A stretch of DNA of 64,000 bases from Flavobacteriales bacterium UBA6772 (GCA_905181765.1 CAJIYW010000001.1:558001-622000); one strand, 5' to 3'; shown: positions 24,472 through 36,106, counted from the stretch's first letter. Program-made: numbers and translations. The notes: generated by a model not told the origin, from the sequence alone.

Positions 24472-25671
24472 ATGATATCTTTTAAACCTTTCAAAAGTAC
24501 ATATTTATTCTTATTTCTTTTACTGAATTTTCAGCTGATTTCTTATGCGCAAAGTTCTGAGTTAAAAATTGAAACAGCTGCAGCTCGCACTGGTTTATAT
24601 GTAAATTTATTAAAAGGAAAGAATATTGCCGTGGTTGCGAACCAAACTTCAGTTATTTTTAAAGAAATATATAAAAAGAAACAAGAAGCAAGGCATCTTG
24701 TAGATTCTCTTTTGATGCTGGGAATAGAAGTTAAAAAAGTATTTGCTCCAGAACATGGTTTTAGAGGAAAAGCAGATGCCGGTGAAGTGGTAAAAGATGG
24801 TTTTGATACTAAAACAGGCTTGCAAATTATTTCTTTGTATGGAAAAAACAAAAAACCTTCTGCAACGCAATTAAAAGGAATTGATATTGTGGTTTTTGAT
24901 ATTCAAGATGTTGGTGCCCGTTTTTATACCTATATTTCTTCTTTACATTATGTAATGGAGGCTTGTGCTGAAGCTAGCATTCAGGTAATAATTCTTGACA
25001 GACCAAATCCGAATAGCCACTATATAGACGGTCCTGTTTTAAAAGCAAAACATAAATCTTTTGTTGGGATGCATAAAGTACCTGTGGTATACGGAATGAC
25101 CATTGGCGAATACGGAAAAATGATTAATGGTGAAAAATGGTTGAAAAACGGAATTCAATGTGATTTAAAAGTGATTCCGTTAAAAAACTACAACCATCAA
25201 ACTAAATATAGTTTACCTATTAAACCTTCTCCGAATTTACCTAATGATAAAAGCATCAACCTATACCCTAGCCTTTGTTTTTTTGAAGGAACTAATGTGT
25301 CTGCAGGAAGAGGAACAGAAATGCAATTTCAAGTTTACGGCTCTCCTTATATAACAAAAAGTAGTTTTACGTTTACACCGCAAGCAAATGAAGGCTCAAA
25401 ATACCCAAAGTATAAAAATCAGCTTTGTTTTGGTGAAGATTTAAGAACTGCAAAAAATCTTAATAAGTTAGACTTATCTTATCTATTAAAAGCATATCAA
25501 CAAAATACTTCTAAAAAATTCTTTAATACTTTCTTTACTAAATTAGCAGGCACAGAAAGACTACAAGAACAAATTGAACAGGGTTTGTCAGAAAAAGAAA
25601 TTAAAAAAACTTGGGTACAAGATTTAATCTCTTTTAAAAAAATTAGAAAAAAATATCTAATTTATAAATAG
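24472..25671 (+). CDS. DUF1343 protein, NamZ-type exo-beta-N-acetylmuramidase family
   Basis: About 399 residues with a signal peptide (STYLFLFLLLNFQLISYAQ, residues 8-26). The DUF1343/YbbC fold follows, with VVANQTSV near residue 55, FAPEHGFRGKADAGE near residue 92, FDIQDVGARFYTY near residue 138, DRPNP near residue 175, and EGTNVSAGRGTE near residue 270. The Bacillus relative NamZ removes terminal MurNAc from cell-wall fragments, so a role in muropeptide recycling is likely. The gene is divergent from the permease; the two 5' ends nearly touch, and its coding region covers the permease's promoter box. Start choice between 24469 (TTG) and 24472 (ATG) is not critical. Confidence 0.85.
   Translation: MISFKPFKSTYLFLFLLLNFQLISYAQSSELKIETAAARTGLYVNLLKGKNIAVVANQTSVIFKEIYKKKQEARHLVDSLLMLGIEVKKVFAPEHGFRGKADAGEVVKDGFDTKTGLQIISLYGKNKKPSATQLKGIDIVVFDIQDVGARFYTYISSLHYVMEACAEASIQVIILDRPNPNSHYIDGPVLKAKHKSFVGMHKVPVVYGMTIGEYGKMINGEKWLKNGIQCDLKVIPLKNYNHQTKYSLPIKPSPNLPNDKSINLYPSLCFFEGTNVSAGRGTEMQFQVYGSPYITKSSFTFTPQANEGSKYPKYKNQLCFGEDLRTAKNLNKLDLSYLLKAYQQNTSKKFFNTFFTKLAGTERLQEQIEQGLSEKEIKKTWVQDLISFKKIRKKYLIYK
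24492..24499 (-). promoter_or_regulatory. -7 promoter element for the permease (TACTTTTG)
   Basis: Exact minus-strand TAnnTTTG match, 25 bases upstream of the TTG start at 24467. It lies inside the signal-peptide coding region of the divergent NamZ-type gene. Confidence 0.45.
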
Positions 25672-25705
25672 CTATCAAAAATGCAAGGGCTTTTATTCTC
25701 TAGAG

Positions 25706-26542
25706 TTAAACTTCCTCTGCATTGGTTGGTTTTCGATATCCTTGAAAAGGTTGTTTTAATAGTGCTATTAAAGAAGAATTTTTTACTTCATCAGGAAACG
25801 TATCTACTCCGTACACAATTTTTTCTCTATCTAATTCTAGATAGGTCCCAAAAAGTCGATCCCAAATAGAAAAAATATTACCGTAATTAGAATCTGTATA
25901 AGGTAGCTTATTATGGTGGTGCACTTTATGCATGTCTGGAGAAACAATAAAATAACTCAAAAGCTTATCTACTTTTACAGACATTTTAATATTTGCATGT
26001 GTAAACTGTGTAAAAATTAAAGACATCGATTGATACATAAATACAATTGCAATTGGAGTACCTACTATAAAAACCCCCAATAAAGTAAATGCAAAACGAA
26101 TAACACTTTCTATGGGATGATGCCTATTTGCAGAAGTTGTATCTACTTTATGATCTGAATGATGCACTAAATGAACCATCCAAAGTGGTTTAATTTTATG
26201 TTCTGTAAAATGAACTAAGTAAGCACCGAAAAAATCTAACAAAACAATTCCTAAAACTGCATATAACCAAAGTGGCATTTCTGGTAACCAATTTATCAAC
26301 CCAAAATTATTTACAGAAACCCAATCTGCTGTTTTTAACAACAAAAAAGCCAATGTAAAATTAATAATTATGGTTGTAAAAGTGAAAAACAAATTAGGAA
26401 GCGCATGTTTCCATTTTTTATAATCGAATTTAAATAATGGAATGGCACCTTCTAAAACCCAAAAAAAAGTAATACCACCAACTAAAATGATACTTCTGTG
26501 AGAAGAAGAAATCGTCTCAAAATAGTTAAAAATAGTTTCCAT
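25706..26542 (-). CDS. Sterol desaturase/fatty acid hydroxylase superfamily membrane protein
   Basis: The 278-residue protein has four or more membrane helices (VGGITFFWVLEGAIPLF, LWLYAVLGIVLLDFFGAYLVH). It also has the His-box pattern of the superfamily: HFTEH near residue 132, HLVHHSDH near residue 143, NRHHP near residue 159, and HKVHHHNKLPYTDSNYGN near residue 219. These bind a di-iron centre that hydroxylates or desaturates lipids. The substrate, possibly a fatty acid, carotenoid or ornithine lipid, cannot be told. It is convergent with the NamZ-type gene and separated from it by about 35 bases. Confidence 0.85.
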   Translation of the reverse strand: METIFNYFETISSSHRSIILVGGITFFWVLEGAIPLFKFDYKKWKHALPNLFFTFTTIIINFTLAFLLLKTADWVSVNNFGLINWLPEMPLWLYAVLGIVLLDFFGAYLVHFTEHKIKPLWMVHLVHHSDHKVDTTSANRHHPIESVIRFAFTLLGVFIVGTPIAIVFMYQSMSLIFTQFTHANIKMSVKVDKLLSYFIVSPDMHKVHHHNKLPYTDSNYGNIFSIWDRLFGTYLELDREKIVYGVDTFPDEVKNSSLIALLKQPFQGYRKPTNAEEV

Positions 26543-26712
26543 AAATACATAATTTTGTCTAAAATACTAAAAAGTTAGTAAAAAGGATACACAAAGTAGT
26601 GCGTAATATTGTAATAACAACCTAAAAAATCATTCGAACTAACACAAAATATAGTGCTAGTTAAAATGATTTTATTTTTAAAACATTACGAGTCTTAAGA
26701 CCCTAAATTATA

Positions 26713-27237
26713 TTAAGAACGCTTTACCTTTTTGTTCCCTTCTAAGGGCAAACGTTTCTTTAAATTCTCGACTATATTATAAGCCGCAGGACAAACTGTG
26801 GTATTATCTATTGTTAAATCTGTAATACCAATAAACTTTTTACGATTTGTATGTGGGTATTCTGCACACGCTTTTGGCCTTACATTATATATAAAACAAG
26901 AGTTATCAGATTCGTCAAAAAACGAACATGGTGCAGTTTTTAAAACCAAAAAATCATCTTCATCTCTCTCTAAATACTTCTCAACAAAAAATGCACCCTT
27001 CACTTTTAAATACTTCGAAATACGGTCTACATCTATGTTTGTAAAAATAGGACTTGTAGTCTTACAGCAATTACCACAAGTTAAACAGTCTGTTTTCTTA
27101 AACTCCTCATCGTGCAATTCTTGCATTAAATAATCCAATCTTTTTGGAGTGCGCTTCTTAAGTCTCGCAAAGTATTTCTGACTTTCTTTTTTTGCTTCTT
27201 CTGCTAATTTGGGGAGTTCTTTAAGAAATTTTTCCAT
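26713..27237 (-). CDS. YkgJ-family cysteine cluster protein
   Basis: The 174-residue protein has the YkgJ/Fer4-like CxxCxxCC motif in DCLTCGNCCKTTSPIF near residues 54-69. More Cys residues follow at PCSFFDESDNSCFIYNVRPKAC near residue 102, together forming a likely metal or iron-sulfur site. The family is widespread but uncharacterised; relatives are linked to zinc or iron chelation. The gene is divergent from argS and has no close partner on its own strand. Confidence 0.85.
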   Translation of the reverse strand: MEKFLKELPKLAEEAKKESQKYFARLKKRTPKRLDYLMQELHDEEFKKTDCLTCGNCCKTTSPIFTNIDVDRISKYLKVKGAFFVEKYLERDEDDFLVLKTAPCSFFDESDNSCFIYNVRPKACAEYPHTNRKKFIGITDLTIDNTTVCPAAYNIVENLKKRLPLEGNKKVKRS

Positions 27238-27295
27238 TCCCCAAAATTACAATTATTCTTCCGGAAAAATCAATCTGAAAAACAAATAAAATTCT

Positions 27296-27303
27296 TAATT
27301 TTG
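27296..27303 (+). promoter_or_regulatory. -7 promoter element for argS (TAATTTTG)
   Basis: Exact TAnnTTTG match 22 bases before the argS ATG. Confidence 0.5.
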
Positions 27304-27324
27304 TAATTCAATTTATCTAAGTAA

Positions 27325-29129
27325 ATGAATATTCAAAACACTATAGAAACCAAAGTAAAAGAAGGTTTTTTAGCTTTATATACTGTCGAAATTCCATCTG
27401 TAGAATTTCAAGCAACCAGAAAAGAATTTGAAGGAGATATTACCGTTGTTGTTTTTCCCATGCTGCGCTACAAAAAAGGCAACCCTGTTCAAATTGGTGA
27501 AGACTTAGGAAAGTACTTGGTAACCAACGTAAAAGAAATTACAAATTATAATGTTGTAAAAGGTTTTTTAAACTTAGTTATTGAAGATTCTGTTTACACA
27601 AAATTCTTTAATGCAGCGTATGCAAATGCAGATTTTGGTTTTATTACACCAAGGGTAGATGAGAAGGCAATAATGGTAGAATATTCTTCTCCAAACACCA
27701 ACAAGCCTTTACATTTAGGGCATGTTCGTAATAACTTATTGGGCTACTCTGTTGCAGAAATTATAAAAGCTTCTGGTAAAAACGTATACAAAACACAAAT
27801 TATAAACGATAGAGGTATTCATATCTGCAAATCGATGTTGGCTTGGGAGAAATACGCCCCCAATGGAAGTGATGGACAAAAAGAAACTCCAGAAACTACC
27901 CTAAATACTGAGTTAAGAAAAGGTGATAAATTGGTTGGTAACTATTATGTGAAATTCGACCAAGAATATAAAAAAGAAATAGCGCAGTTAATTGCTAAAG
28001 GTAAAACGGAAGAAGAAGCAAAAAAACAAGCACCTCTTTTAATAGCAGCGCAACAAATGTTATTAAAATGGGAAGCTGGAGACACGCAAGTTGTTTCTCT
28101 TTGGGAAACTATGAACTCTTGGGTTTATAGTGGATTTGAGGTTACTTATAAAAATATGGGGGTTAATTTTGACACGCTATATTATGAAAGTAACACCTAT
28201 TTATTAGGAAAAGATGTGGTTGCACAAGGAATAGAAAAAGGTGTTTTCTTAAAAAAGAAGATGGTTCTGTTTGGTGCGATTTAACTGAAGATGGTTTAGA
28301 TGAGAAAATTGTGTTGCGTTCAGACGGTACAGCTGTTTATATGACGCAAGATATTGGTACTGCCATACAACGTGTAAAAGATTTCCCTGATGTTGGCGGA
28401 ATGGTATATACCGTTGGTAATGAACAAGATTATCATTTTCAAGTCTTATTTTTAATATTGAAAAAATTAGGGTTTGATTGGTCTCAACAATTACACCACT
28501 TAAGTTACGGAATGGTAGATTTACCTTCTGGAAAAATGAAATCTAGAGAAGGAACCGTTGTAGATGCAGATGAGTTAATGTTAGAGATGACCGCTACTGC
28601 AAGAACTATTTCAGAAGAATTAGGGAAATTAGAAGGATATTCCGAAGAAGAAAAAAACGAGCTTTACGAAACAATTGGTTTGGGTGCCTTAAAATATTTT
28701 ATTTTAAAAGTAGATCCTAAGAAGAGAATTTTATTTGACCCAAAGTCTTCGGTAGATTTTCAAGGGAACACAGGGCCTTTTATTCAATATACATATGCTA
28801 GAATTCAATCTATTATTAAAAAAGCAACTTTTGATTATTCAAAAGTAGTAACTATTGATTTGCATGAAAAGGAAAAAGAGTTATTAAAACAATTAGAATT
28901 GTATCCTGACACCATTCAGCAAGCAGCATCAAATTATTCACCTGCTTTAATTGCAAATTATACCTATGACTTGGTGAAAGAGTTCAATTCTTTTTATCAG
29001 AATGTATCTATTTTAGGTGAAGAAAATCAAGATAAAAAAATATTTAGAGTGCAGTTGGCAAAAAAAGTTGCTAATACCATTAAATCTGCGTTTTCTTTGC
29101 TAGGAATTCGCGTTCCTGAGAGAATGTAA
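27325..29129 (+). CDS. argS: Arginyl-tRNA synthetase (one frameshift)
   Basis: Two frames joined near base 28260 give a full-length ArgRS of about 600 residues. The first part has the N-terminal Add-1 tRNA-binding domain and the HIGH-type signature SSPNTNKPLHLGHVRNNL near residue 122. The second has SYGMVDLPSGKMKSREGTVV near residue 390 (KMSK-like loop) and the C-terminal anticodon-binding domain ending LLGIRVPERM. The break is one missing A in the A-run of LKKEDGS. Because the gene is essential and usually single copy, this is almost surely a sequence error rather than a real mutation. Confidence 0.95.
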
Positions 29130-29246
29130 AAACGGTAATTAATTGCAGTGTGCAGTTGGTAATAAGAACAAAAGTGAGTAGATTTACAACCGTTAAATAT
29201 CTGCGCTTGAATAGATAAAAAAAATAAAAGATAAATAATTACAATT

Positions 29247-30634
29247 ATGAAATACGACATCATTATTATTGGAAGTGGACCTGGAGGCTATGTTACAGGA
29301 ATTAGAGCTTCTCAATTAGGCTTTAAAGTTGCCATCGTAGAAAAGGAATCTTTAGGCGGAATATGCTTAAATTGGGGTTGTATACCAACAAAAGCTTTAT
29401 TAAAATCTGCACAAGTGTATGATTATTTAAAACATGTAGATGAATATGGTTTAAAAGCTGAAGCAATTGATAAAGATTTTGACGCTGTAATTAAAAGAAG
29501 TCGTGGTATTGCAGACGGAATGAGTAAAGGTGTTTCTTTTTTAATGAAGAAAAACAAAATCGATATTATTGATGGTTTTGGAAAATAAAAAATGGTAAAA
29601 AAGTAGACGTTACTGCTGAAGACGGGACCGTAACTGAATATAGTGCCGATAACATTATTATTGCAACGGGTTCTCGTTCTAGAGAATTACCAAACTTACC
29701 ACAAGATGGTGTAAAAGTAATTGAATATAGAAAAGCAATGACATTGCCAAGCCAACCAAAATCTATGATTGTTGTAGGTTCTGGAGCTATTGGTGTTGAG
29801 TTTGCACATTTCTACAACACAATGGGAACAGAGGTAACCATTGTTGAGTATATGCCAAATGTGGTTCCTGTAGAAGATATTGATGTATCAAAACAATTTG
29901 AGCGCTCTTTCAAAAAAGCAGGAATTAAAATAATGACAAATTCTTCAGTTGAGGCTGTTGATACTTCTGGTGAAGGTGTTGTTGCCACTGTAAAAACTAA
30001 GAAAGGTGAAATAAAACTAGAAGCAGATATCTTATTATCGGCTGTCGGAATCAAGTCAAATATCGAAAATATTGGTTTAGAAGATGTTGGAATTATAGTT
30101 GACAGAGATAAAATTTTAGTGAATGATTTTTACCAAACAAACATTCCTGGGTATTATGCCATTGGAGACATTGTTCCTGGACAAGCTTTGGCACACGTTG
30201 CTTCTGCAGAAGGAATTACATGTGTAGAAAAATTAGCTGGTTTGCATACAGAACCAATTGATTATGGAAACGTTCCTGGTTGTACCTATGCAACTCCAGA
30301 AATTGCATCTGTTGGAATGACAGAAGCAAAAGCTAGAGAAGCTGGTTACGAATTAAAGGTTGGTAAATTTCCTTTTTCTGCGTCTGGTAAAGCTACAGCA
30401 GCTGGCACAAAAGATGGTTTTGTAAAAGTAATTTTTGATGCTAAATATGGAGAATGGTTAGGTTGCCACATGATAGGTGCTGGTGTTACAGACATGATTG
30501 CAGAAGCAGTTTTAGGACGTAAATTAGAAACTACAGGGCATGAAGTTTTAAAAACAATTCATCCACACCCAACAATGAGTGAAGCGGTTATGGAGGCAGT
30601 TGCAGATGCTTATGATGAAGTAATTCATTTATAA
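29247..30634 (+). CDS. lpdA: Dihydrolipoyl dehydrogenase (one frameshift)
   Basis: LpdA is the E3 flavoprotein of pyruvate and 2-oxoglutarate dehydrogenase complexes; it reoxidises dihydrolipoyl groups with NAD. The corrected length is about 463 residues. It shows the FAD motif IIIGSGPGGYVTGIRA at residues 5-20, the redox disulfide GGICLNWGCIPTKAL near residues 38-52, the NAD motif VVGSGAIGVEFAHF near residue 178, and the catalytic HPHPTMSEA near residue 444. The break is one missing A near 29587 (GFGK to IKNGKKV). A strong terminator follows the gene. Confidence 0.96.
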
Positions 30635-30688
30635 GATCGTTGTCCCTAGAGAAGCTTTAATGATTTTCATAAAAATTAATATATTCAT

Positions 30689-30721
30689 AAAAAAACCGAA
30701 GCAAATTGCTTCGGTTTTTTT
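30689..30721. terminator. Intrinsic terminator after lpdA
   Basis: Stem ACCGAAGCA / TGCTTCGGT with A and T runs on both sides, 55 bases past the lpdA stop. It also suits the convergent rlmF. Confidence 0.8.
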
Positions 30722-30782
30722 ATGAATATAGAGAAGCAGTTAAACGATTATTTCGAAATACTTCCTTGTAATGATAATAATA

Positions 30783-31638
30783 CTAAAATCTCCAACAAGC
30801 AATTCTAGTTACCTTGTTTCCTTGGCTCATAGGAATTACTTTAAACTCTATAGCACCTAATTTTTCTGAAGATTTCTGTAAACTTTTTATGTTTTCTTTT
30901 TTAGAAACTAAACTTGTAAACCAAGTACTCTGTGTTTTGTATAAAGAGCTTTCGTATAAATAATTGTGCAAAAATGCTTTTTCTCCTCCAACATACCATA
31001 GTTCATTGTTGTTACCAGAGAAGTTTCTTACTGTATTATTTCCTAAGTTTTTATTTTTACGTTTGTTTGCACCTTGTGCCTCTTCTGCCGATTTAAAAAA
31101 TGGCGGATTACACATTACCGCAGAAAAAGAGTCTCCGTCTTTTAAAATTCCTTTTAAGATATTATTCTCATTAGGTTGCTGACGTAATTCTATTTGTTCT
31201 CTTAATTTATTATCATCAATAATATCTTGTGCAGTATCTAAAGATTCAAAATCGATATCTGAGGCAACAAAATTCCAGTTATACTCTGCAACTCCTAATA
31301 GAGGATAAATACAGGTTGCGCCTGTTCCAATGTCTAGAATACGTTGTTTTTTCTTCCGAAGAAATTAAATCATTTAAATAATGAATATAATCTAACCTAC
31401 CAGGTATTGGTGGACATAAATTTTGTTTAGGAAAATCCCAAATCGCAATTTTGTCATAAGAGAATAACAAAGCCTTGTTCAATTCTTTTACTGCCTCCGG
31501 ATTTGAAAAATCAATGGTAATTACATCAAATTGACTCTTGGCAACAAAAGGTTTTAGCTTTGGATTTATCTTGATTAAAGCATCAAAATCGTATCCTTTA
31601 TTGAATTTATTTTTAGGGTGTAGGTTCTTTTCTTTCAT
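30783..31638 (-). CDS. rlmF: 23S rRNA (adenine-1618-N6)-methyltransferase (one frameshift)
   Basis: Two frames joined near base 31347 give about 285 residues of RlmF. The N-terminus has KNLHPKNKFNKGYDFDAL and DFPKQNLCPPIPGRLDYIHY, hallmarks of the family. The middle, read in the corrected frame, has the SAM-binding RILDIGTGATCIYPL. The C-terminal part has the NPPF catalytic motif (VMCNPPFFKSAEEA), then ELWYVGGEKAF. The break is one extra base in an A-run of EEKQRI and is probably a sequence error. It modifies helix 73 of 23S rRNA. Confidence 0.92.
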
Positions 31639-31811
31639 GATATAATGTATCGTTGCAAAACCTGTAGATTCAGGAAGCAGTGTTTGACGGTAAAATTACT
31701 GTTTATTTTTAGATTGCCACCTCATTCCGCTAGCAATGATAGACAAAGACTATATCGTTTAGCATTACTTTCCTAATTATGACGAATTCTTCGCACTTAG
31801 AGCATGGCTAC

Positions 31812-33404
31812 CTACAATTCTAAAATAGTAAACTTTAAATCTAAGGGCTTTAAAGATTCTTTTAATGCCTTTATAAAGTCATCTCCGAATGCCAAATAAT
31901 ACTCAGAAAAGTTGCGCTGCCTTTCTTCTAAGCTTTGGTTTGGTAAGAGTTCATTTTGAAGTGCCGTAATTCTTTCAACCAAATCTTTTTGTCTCCTTTT
32001 TTCTGCAATTATTAATCTCTTTTGAAGATTTTCTAATCCCTTTACTTGTTTTCTTTCTTGCGCATTTACGGCGTTCATAAAAGAAATATCTGTCTGTTTA
32101 GCCACCTCTTTTAATTCAGAAAATTGACTTTCTAAATAATTAATTTTTTCTTTAAATTTAATTTCTATCGCCGTATTTTCAAGCACCTTTTTAGACAATA
32201 ATTTATGCTGTTTTAAGAATAGTTCTTCGTGAGAAATACCTAAGTTGTGTAACTTTTTTTGCTGTTTTCCTGAAACTACTTGCACAGAGTTACGCAACAA
32301 TAAAATAGGAAAAGGAATGTTCACTTTCTTGAAATAGGCTTTTAACTCAAGCCAATATGCAATTTCTCCACCGCCACCTAAATAACAGATATTTGGTAAA
32401 ACAACCTCTTGGTATAAAGGCCTCATAATTACATTCGGAGAAAAATCTAACGAATTTTCTTCTACCGCTTCTAAAATCTCACTTTTAGAAAATGTAATGG
32501 ATGTATTATTTACTTTATAAACTCCATTTTCCAAAACAATGCGTTCCCTGGAGTTTTTGCTCAAATAAAACAAATTAATCTCTCTTGGGTTTACCTGAAT
32601 CTTATAATTTTCTTTAAGACTAGCTATGGTTTTTGATACTTGCTTATAAGATGTTTGGTTTTCTAATTCGTCCTTTATAAACGGAATGAAAAGCTGTTTT
32701 AGCGCTGCATCATCTCCATCTATAGTTACTAGACCATACTCCTTAAATAGTTCATTTGCTATATAACGGGTTGCATCTGCTAGATTATTGTGCTCTAAAT
32801 ATCCTTTAGAAAATAATTCTTTTAAATATGTGGCATTTTTAGAATCACCTAATTGTGTAACAAAAACAGCTAAAACAGCATCTAAACCTTCTGTAGAAAA
32901 CCGTCCTACAGCTCCGCCAGCATTTCTACTCCATTGTACTTTTTTTCCTTCAAAATTAAAATAATTAATTTCATCAAAATCATGATCTTCTGTCGCCATC
33001 CAATACACTGGCACAAAGTTTTTATCAGTAAACTTTTGAGAGAGTTCTTCTGCTAAATTAATAGCACAAATAATTTTATATAGAAAATACAAAGGCCCTG
33101 TAAATAGGTTTAATTGGTGCCCTGTAGTTATTGTAAACGTATTTCTTAATTTTAATAATTCAATATTTTCTTGCGTTTTATCAGAAACCTCAAAACTCGT
33201 ATACTGCTTTTTTAAAGCTTCTACTAAAACCAATCTCGATTGCAAACTGTGAGCGTTTTCTTTCTCTTCAATTTGATTGTGAAAACCAAGGCTGTCTGGA
33301 AAATTATTGTAAAACGATTGTATTGCCTCTTTTTGCTCTAAATAATCGAGCATTGTTGTAGAGAAAAAACCAGTATCTTTAAATGGAATCTGTGTTACTT
33401 TCAT
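31812..33404 (-). CDS. bshC: Putative cysteine ligase BshC (bacillithiol biosynthesis)
   Basis: The 530-residue protein matches BshC, which adds cysteine to GlcN-malate to finish bacillithiol. It shows TGHQLNLFTGPLYFLYKI near residue 97, YWMATEDHDFDEINYF near residue 133, CYLGGGGEIAYWLELKAYF near residue 347, and a long C-terminal coiled coil (residues 380-500, LESQFSELKEVAK and others) that mediates dimerisation in the family. The gene stands alone; bshA and bshB are not in this window. Two in-frame ATGs at 33407 and 33404 are both possible. Confidence 0.93.
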   Translation of the reverse strand: MKVTQIPFKDTGFFSTTMLDYLEQKEAIQSFYNNFPDSLGFHNQIEEKENAHSLQSRLVLVEALKKQYTSFEVSDKTQENIELLKLRNTFTITTGHQLNLFTGPLYFLYKIICAINLAEELSQKFTDKNFVPVYWMATEDHDFDEINYFNFEGKKVQWSRNAGGAVGRFSTEGLDAVLAVFVTQLGDSKNATYLKELFSKGYLEHNNLADATRYIANELFKEYGLVTIDGDDAALKQLFIPFIKDELENQTSYKQVSKTIASLKENYKIQVNPREINLFYLSKNSRERIVLENGVYKVNNTSITFSKSEILEAVEENSLDFSPNVIMRPLYQEVVLPNICYLGGGGEIAYWLELKAYFKKVNIPFPILLLRNSVQVVSGKQQKKLHNLGISHEELFLKQHKLLSKKVLENTAIEIKFKEKINYLESQFSELKEVAKQTDISFMNAVNAQERKQVKGLENLQKRLIIAEKRRQKDLVERITALQNELLPNQSLEERQRNFSEYYLAFGDDFIKALKESLKPLDLKFTILEL

Positions 33405-33605
33405 CATTAAATAAAACTTTTTTTACAACAAGTTGTTTTTGACATACCGTTTATTGGGTGCTTAAATTTTTTATAAAAATACAAATATTTTATCCTTTAT
33501 CATTCACTTCATTTCAATCTAAAAAATTTTTAACAGGATCTATATTTGAGAGCATAAAAAAGTGAAAATATATTCTTACTTTTACTTTTCTAACCATATA
33601 ATTAA

Positions 33606-36091
33606 ATGAAAATTAAAGTAACTCTGCTTCTTCTTGTATTATTTGCAGGAACTCTTTACTCTCAATCAATTCAATCTCCATCAGAATTTTTGGGCTATGA
33701 AATTGGTGCCCGTTTTACAAGACATCATAAAGTTGTAGCCTATTTTAAATATGTTAGCACAGCATTGAAAAATGTAAAGTTAGAAAAATATGGCGAAACA
33801 AATGAACATAGACCGTTGTATGTGACTTATATTTCATCTCAAGAAAATATAATCAATTTAGAAAATATTAGAAAAGAGAATCTTTCTCAAACCGGAATTA
33901 TTGCGGGTAACGCAACAAATAAGAAAGCCATTGTTTGGTTAAGTTATAATGTACATGGCAATGAAGCTTCTAGCACAGAGGCAGCTATGTTAACCTTATA
34001 TGAGTTAGTAACCAACAAAAAGGCTTGGTTAGAAAACACAGTAGTTATTCTAGACCCATGTATCAATCCTGATGGCAGAGACCGTTATGTAAACTGGTTC
34101 AATCAAGTAAAAAGTACGCCATATAATATAGATCAGAATGCTAAAGAACATTCAGAGCCATGGCCCGGAGGAAGACCAAATCATTATTTATTTGATTTAA
34201 ATAGAGATTGGGCTTGGGTTACGCAGGTAGAATCTCAAAAAAGAATTGCGATTTACAACAAATGGATGCCACATATTCATGTAGATTTTCACGAACAAGG
34301 CATTAACAATCCGTATTACTTTGCACCAGCAGCAGAGCCTTTTCACGAAATCATTACAGATTGGCAGCGAGATTTTCAAACTCAAATAGGAAAAAACCAC
34401 GCACGTTATTTTGATAAAGAAGGCTGGTTGTATTTTACAAAAGAAAGTTTCGATTTACTCTACCCGAGTTATGGCGATACCTACCCAACCTATATGGGAG
34501 CCATTGGTATGACCTATGAACAAGCAGGCCACGGACGTGCAGGTTTAGGAATACAAACAGATGCAGGCGAAATTTTAACTTTAAAAGATAGAGCAATTCA
34601 TCATATGACAACAGGTTTATCTACCGTAGAAATTTCTTCTAAGCATGCTGAAAAATTAAATATCGAGTTCAAGAAATTCTTTGAAAATTTTAATTTTAAA
34701 TCTATAAAAGTTACGTTTTAAAGAATGAAAATGAAGATAAAATGAAACGTCTAAAGAAGTTATTAGACACTCATGAAATTAGGTATGAAAATGCAAAAAA
34801 CGGTTCGGTAAAAGGATATAATTACAAAAATCAATCAACTAATAAGTTTGCTATTAATAGTACCGATTTAGTAGTACATACCAACCAGCCAAAAGGAAAA
34901 ATGGTAAAGGTTTTATTTGAACCAAATGCAAAACTTGCAGACTCTTTAACCTACGATATTACCGCTTGGTCCTTGCCTTATGCGCATGGTATTAACGCCA
35001 TTGCCTCTAAAACAAAAGTGAATTCTACAAAAAGAAAAAATATAAAAACATATATAAATACAATTGATAATACAGCGTATGCATACCTATCTAAATGGAA
35101 TAGTTTAGACGATGCTACTTTTTTAGGAGCCTTATTGCAACAGAACATCGTATCTCGATTTACTGAAAAAGCATTTTCTGCAAAGGGTACTTCTTTTGAT
35201 AAAGGAACTTTAATTATTTTAAGAAATGATAATAGAAATTTAGATTTTGACGCAAAATTAATTAGCATTGCAAATAAATACCAACGGAATTTAACAGCGG
35301 TTTCTACAGGGTTTTCTGAAACGGGTGTGGATTTTGGATCGTATTCAGTAAAACCAATTAAGAAACAAAAAATTGCGGTAATTTCTGGTAAAGCAACCTC
35401 TTCTTTAAGTTTTGGTGAAGTTTGGCATTTCTTTGAAACGCAATTACAATACCCAATTACTAATATTAATTCTAGTGATTTTAGTCGTACAAATTTAAGC
35501 ACTTATGACGTACTTATTTTACCAAGTGGAAATTATAGTGATATGCTAAACAAAAAAACCTTAACTAAAGTGAAAAAGTGGACGCGCGCTGGTGGAACTG
35601 TGCTTGCCATTGGAAATGCCTTACAAAGTTTTGCAGATACAGATGATTTCGCTTTAAAAACAAAAAAACCTGAAGAAAAAAAAGACAGTATCTCAGATAA
35701 TTTAACCCTTTTTTCCGATAGAGTGCGGGAAAGTGTTGCAGATTTAATTACGGGAAGTATTTTTAAAGGCACTTTAGATAACTCACATCCATTAGCTTTT
35801 GGTTATGGAAAAAATTACTTTTCGTTAAAACTAAGCGGAACTTCTTACAGTTACTTAAAAGAAGGATATAATGTTGGATACTTTAATGAAGAAACAAAAA
35901 ACGTTTCTGGTTATGCAGGCAGTAAAGCTAGCAAAGAAGTTTCAAAATCTTTACTATTTGGTGAAGAACAAATGGGAAATGGAAGTATAATTTATATGGT
36001 AGACAATCCGTTATTTAGATCTTTCTGGGAAAATGGGAAACTGTTTGTTGCCAACGCTGTTTTCTTATTGAATTCTGATGTCCTAAAATAA
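33606..36091 (+). CDS. Secreted M14-family metallopeptidase with C-terminal domain (one frameshift)
   Basis: Two frames joined near base 34706 give about 828 residues. A signal peptide (MKIKVTLLLLVLFAGTLYS) is followed by a zinc carboxypeptidase domain. SYNVHGNEASSTEAAM near residue 118 holds the zinc-ligand His and Glu, HIHVDFHEQGINNPYYF near residue 222 holds the third ligand region, and MTYEQAGHGRAG near residue 300 holds the catalytic Glu region. The second half (about residues 380-828) includes a glutamine-amidotransferase-like fold hint (YDVLILPSGNYSDML, RAGGTVLAIG). The break is one missing A before SYVLKNENED. It probably degrades peptides outside the inner membrane. Confidence 0.87.
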
Positions 36092-36106
36092 AAAATTATT
36101 TAGATA

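Noticed and set aside
25681-25869. Short plus-strand frame after the NamZ-type gene
   Set aside because: It overlaps the 3' end of the hydroxylase-like gene on the other strand and shows no signals of its own.
34978-35502. A 174-codon minus-strand open frame
   Set aside because: It is antisense to the second half of the M14 peptidase, which has clear conserved sequence on the plus strand.
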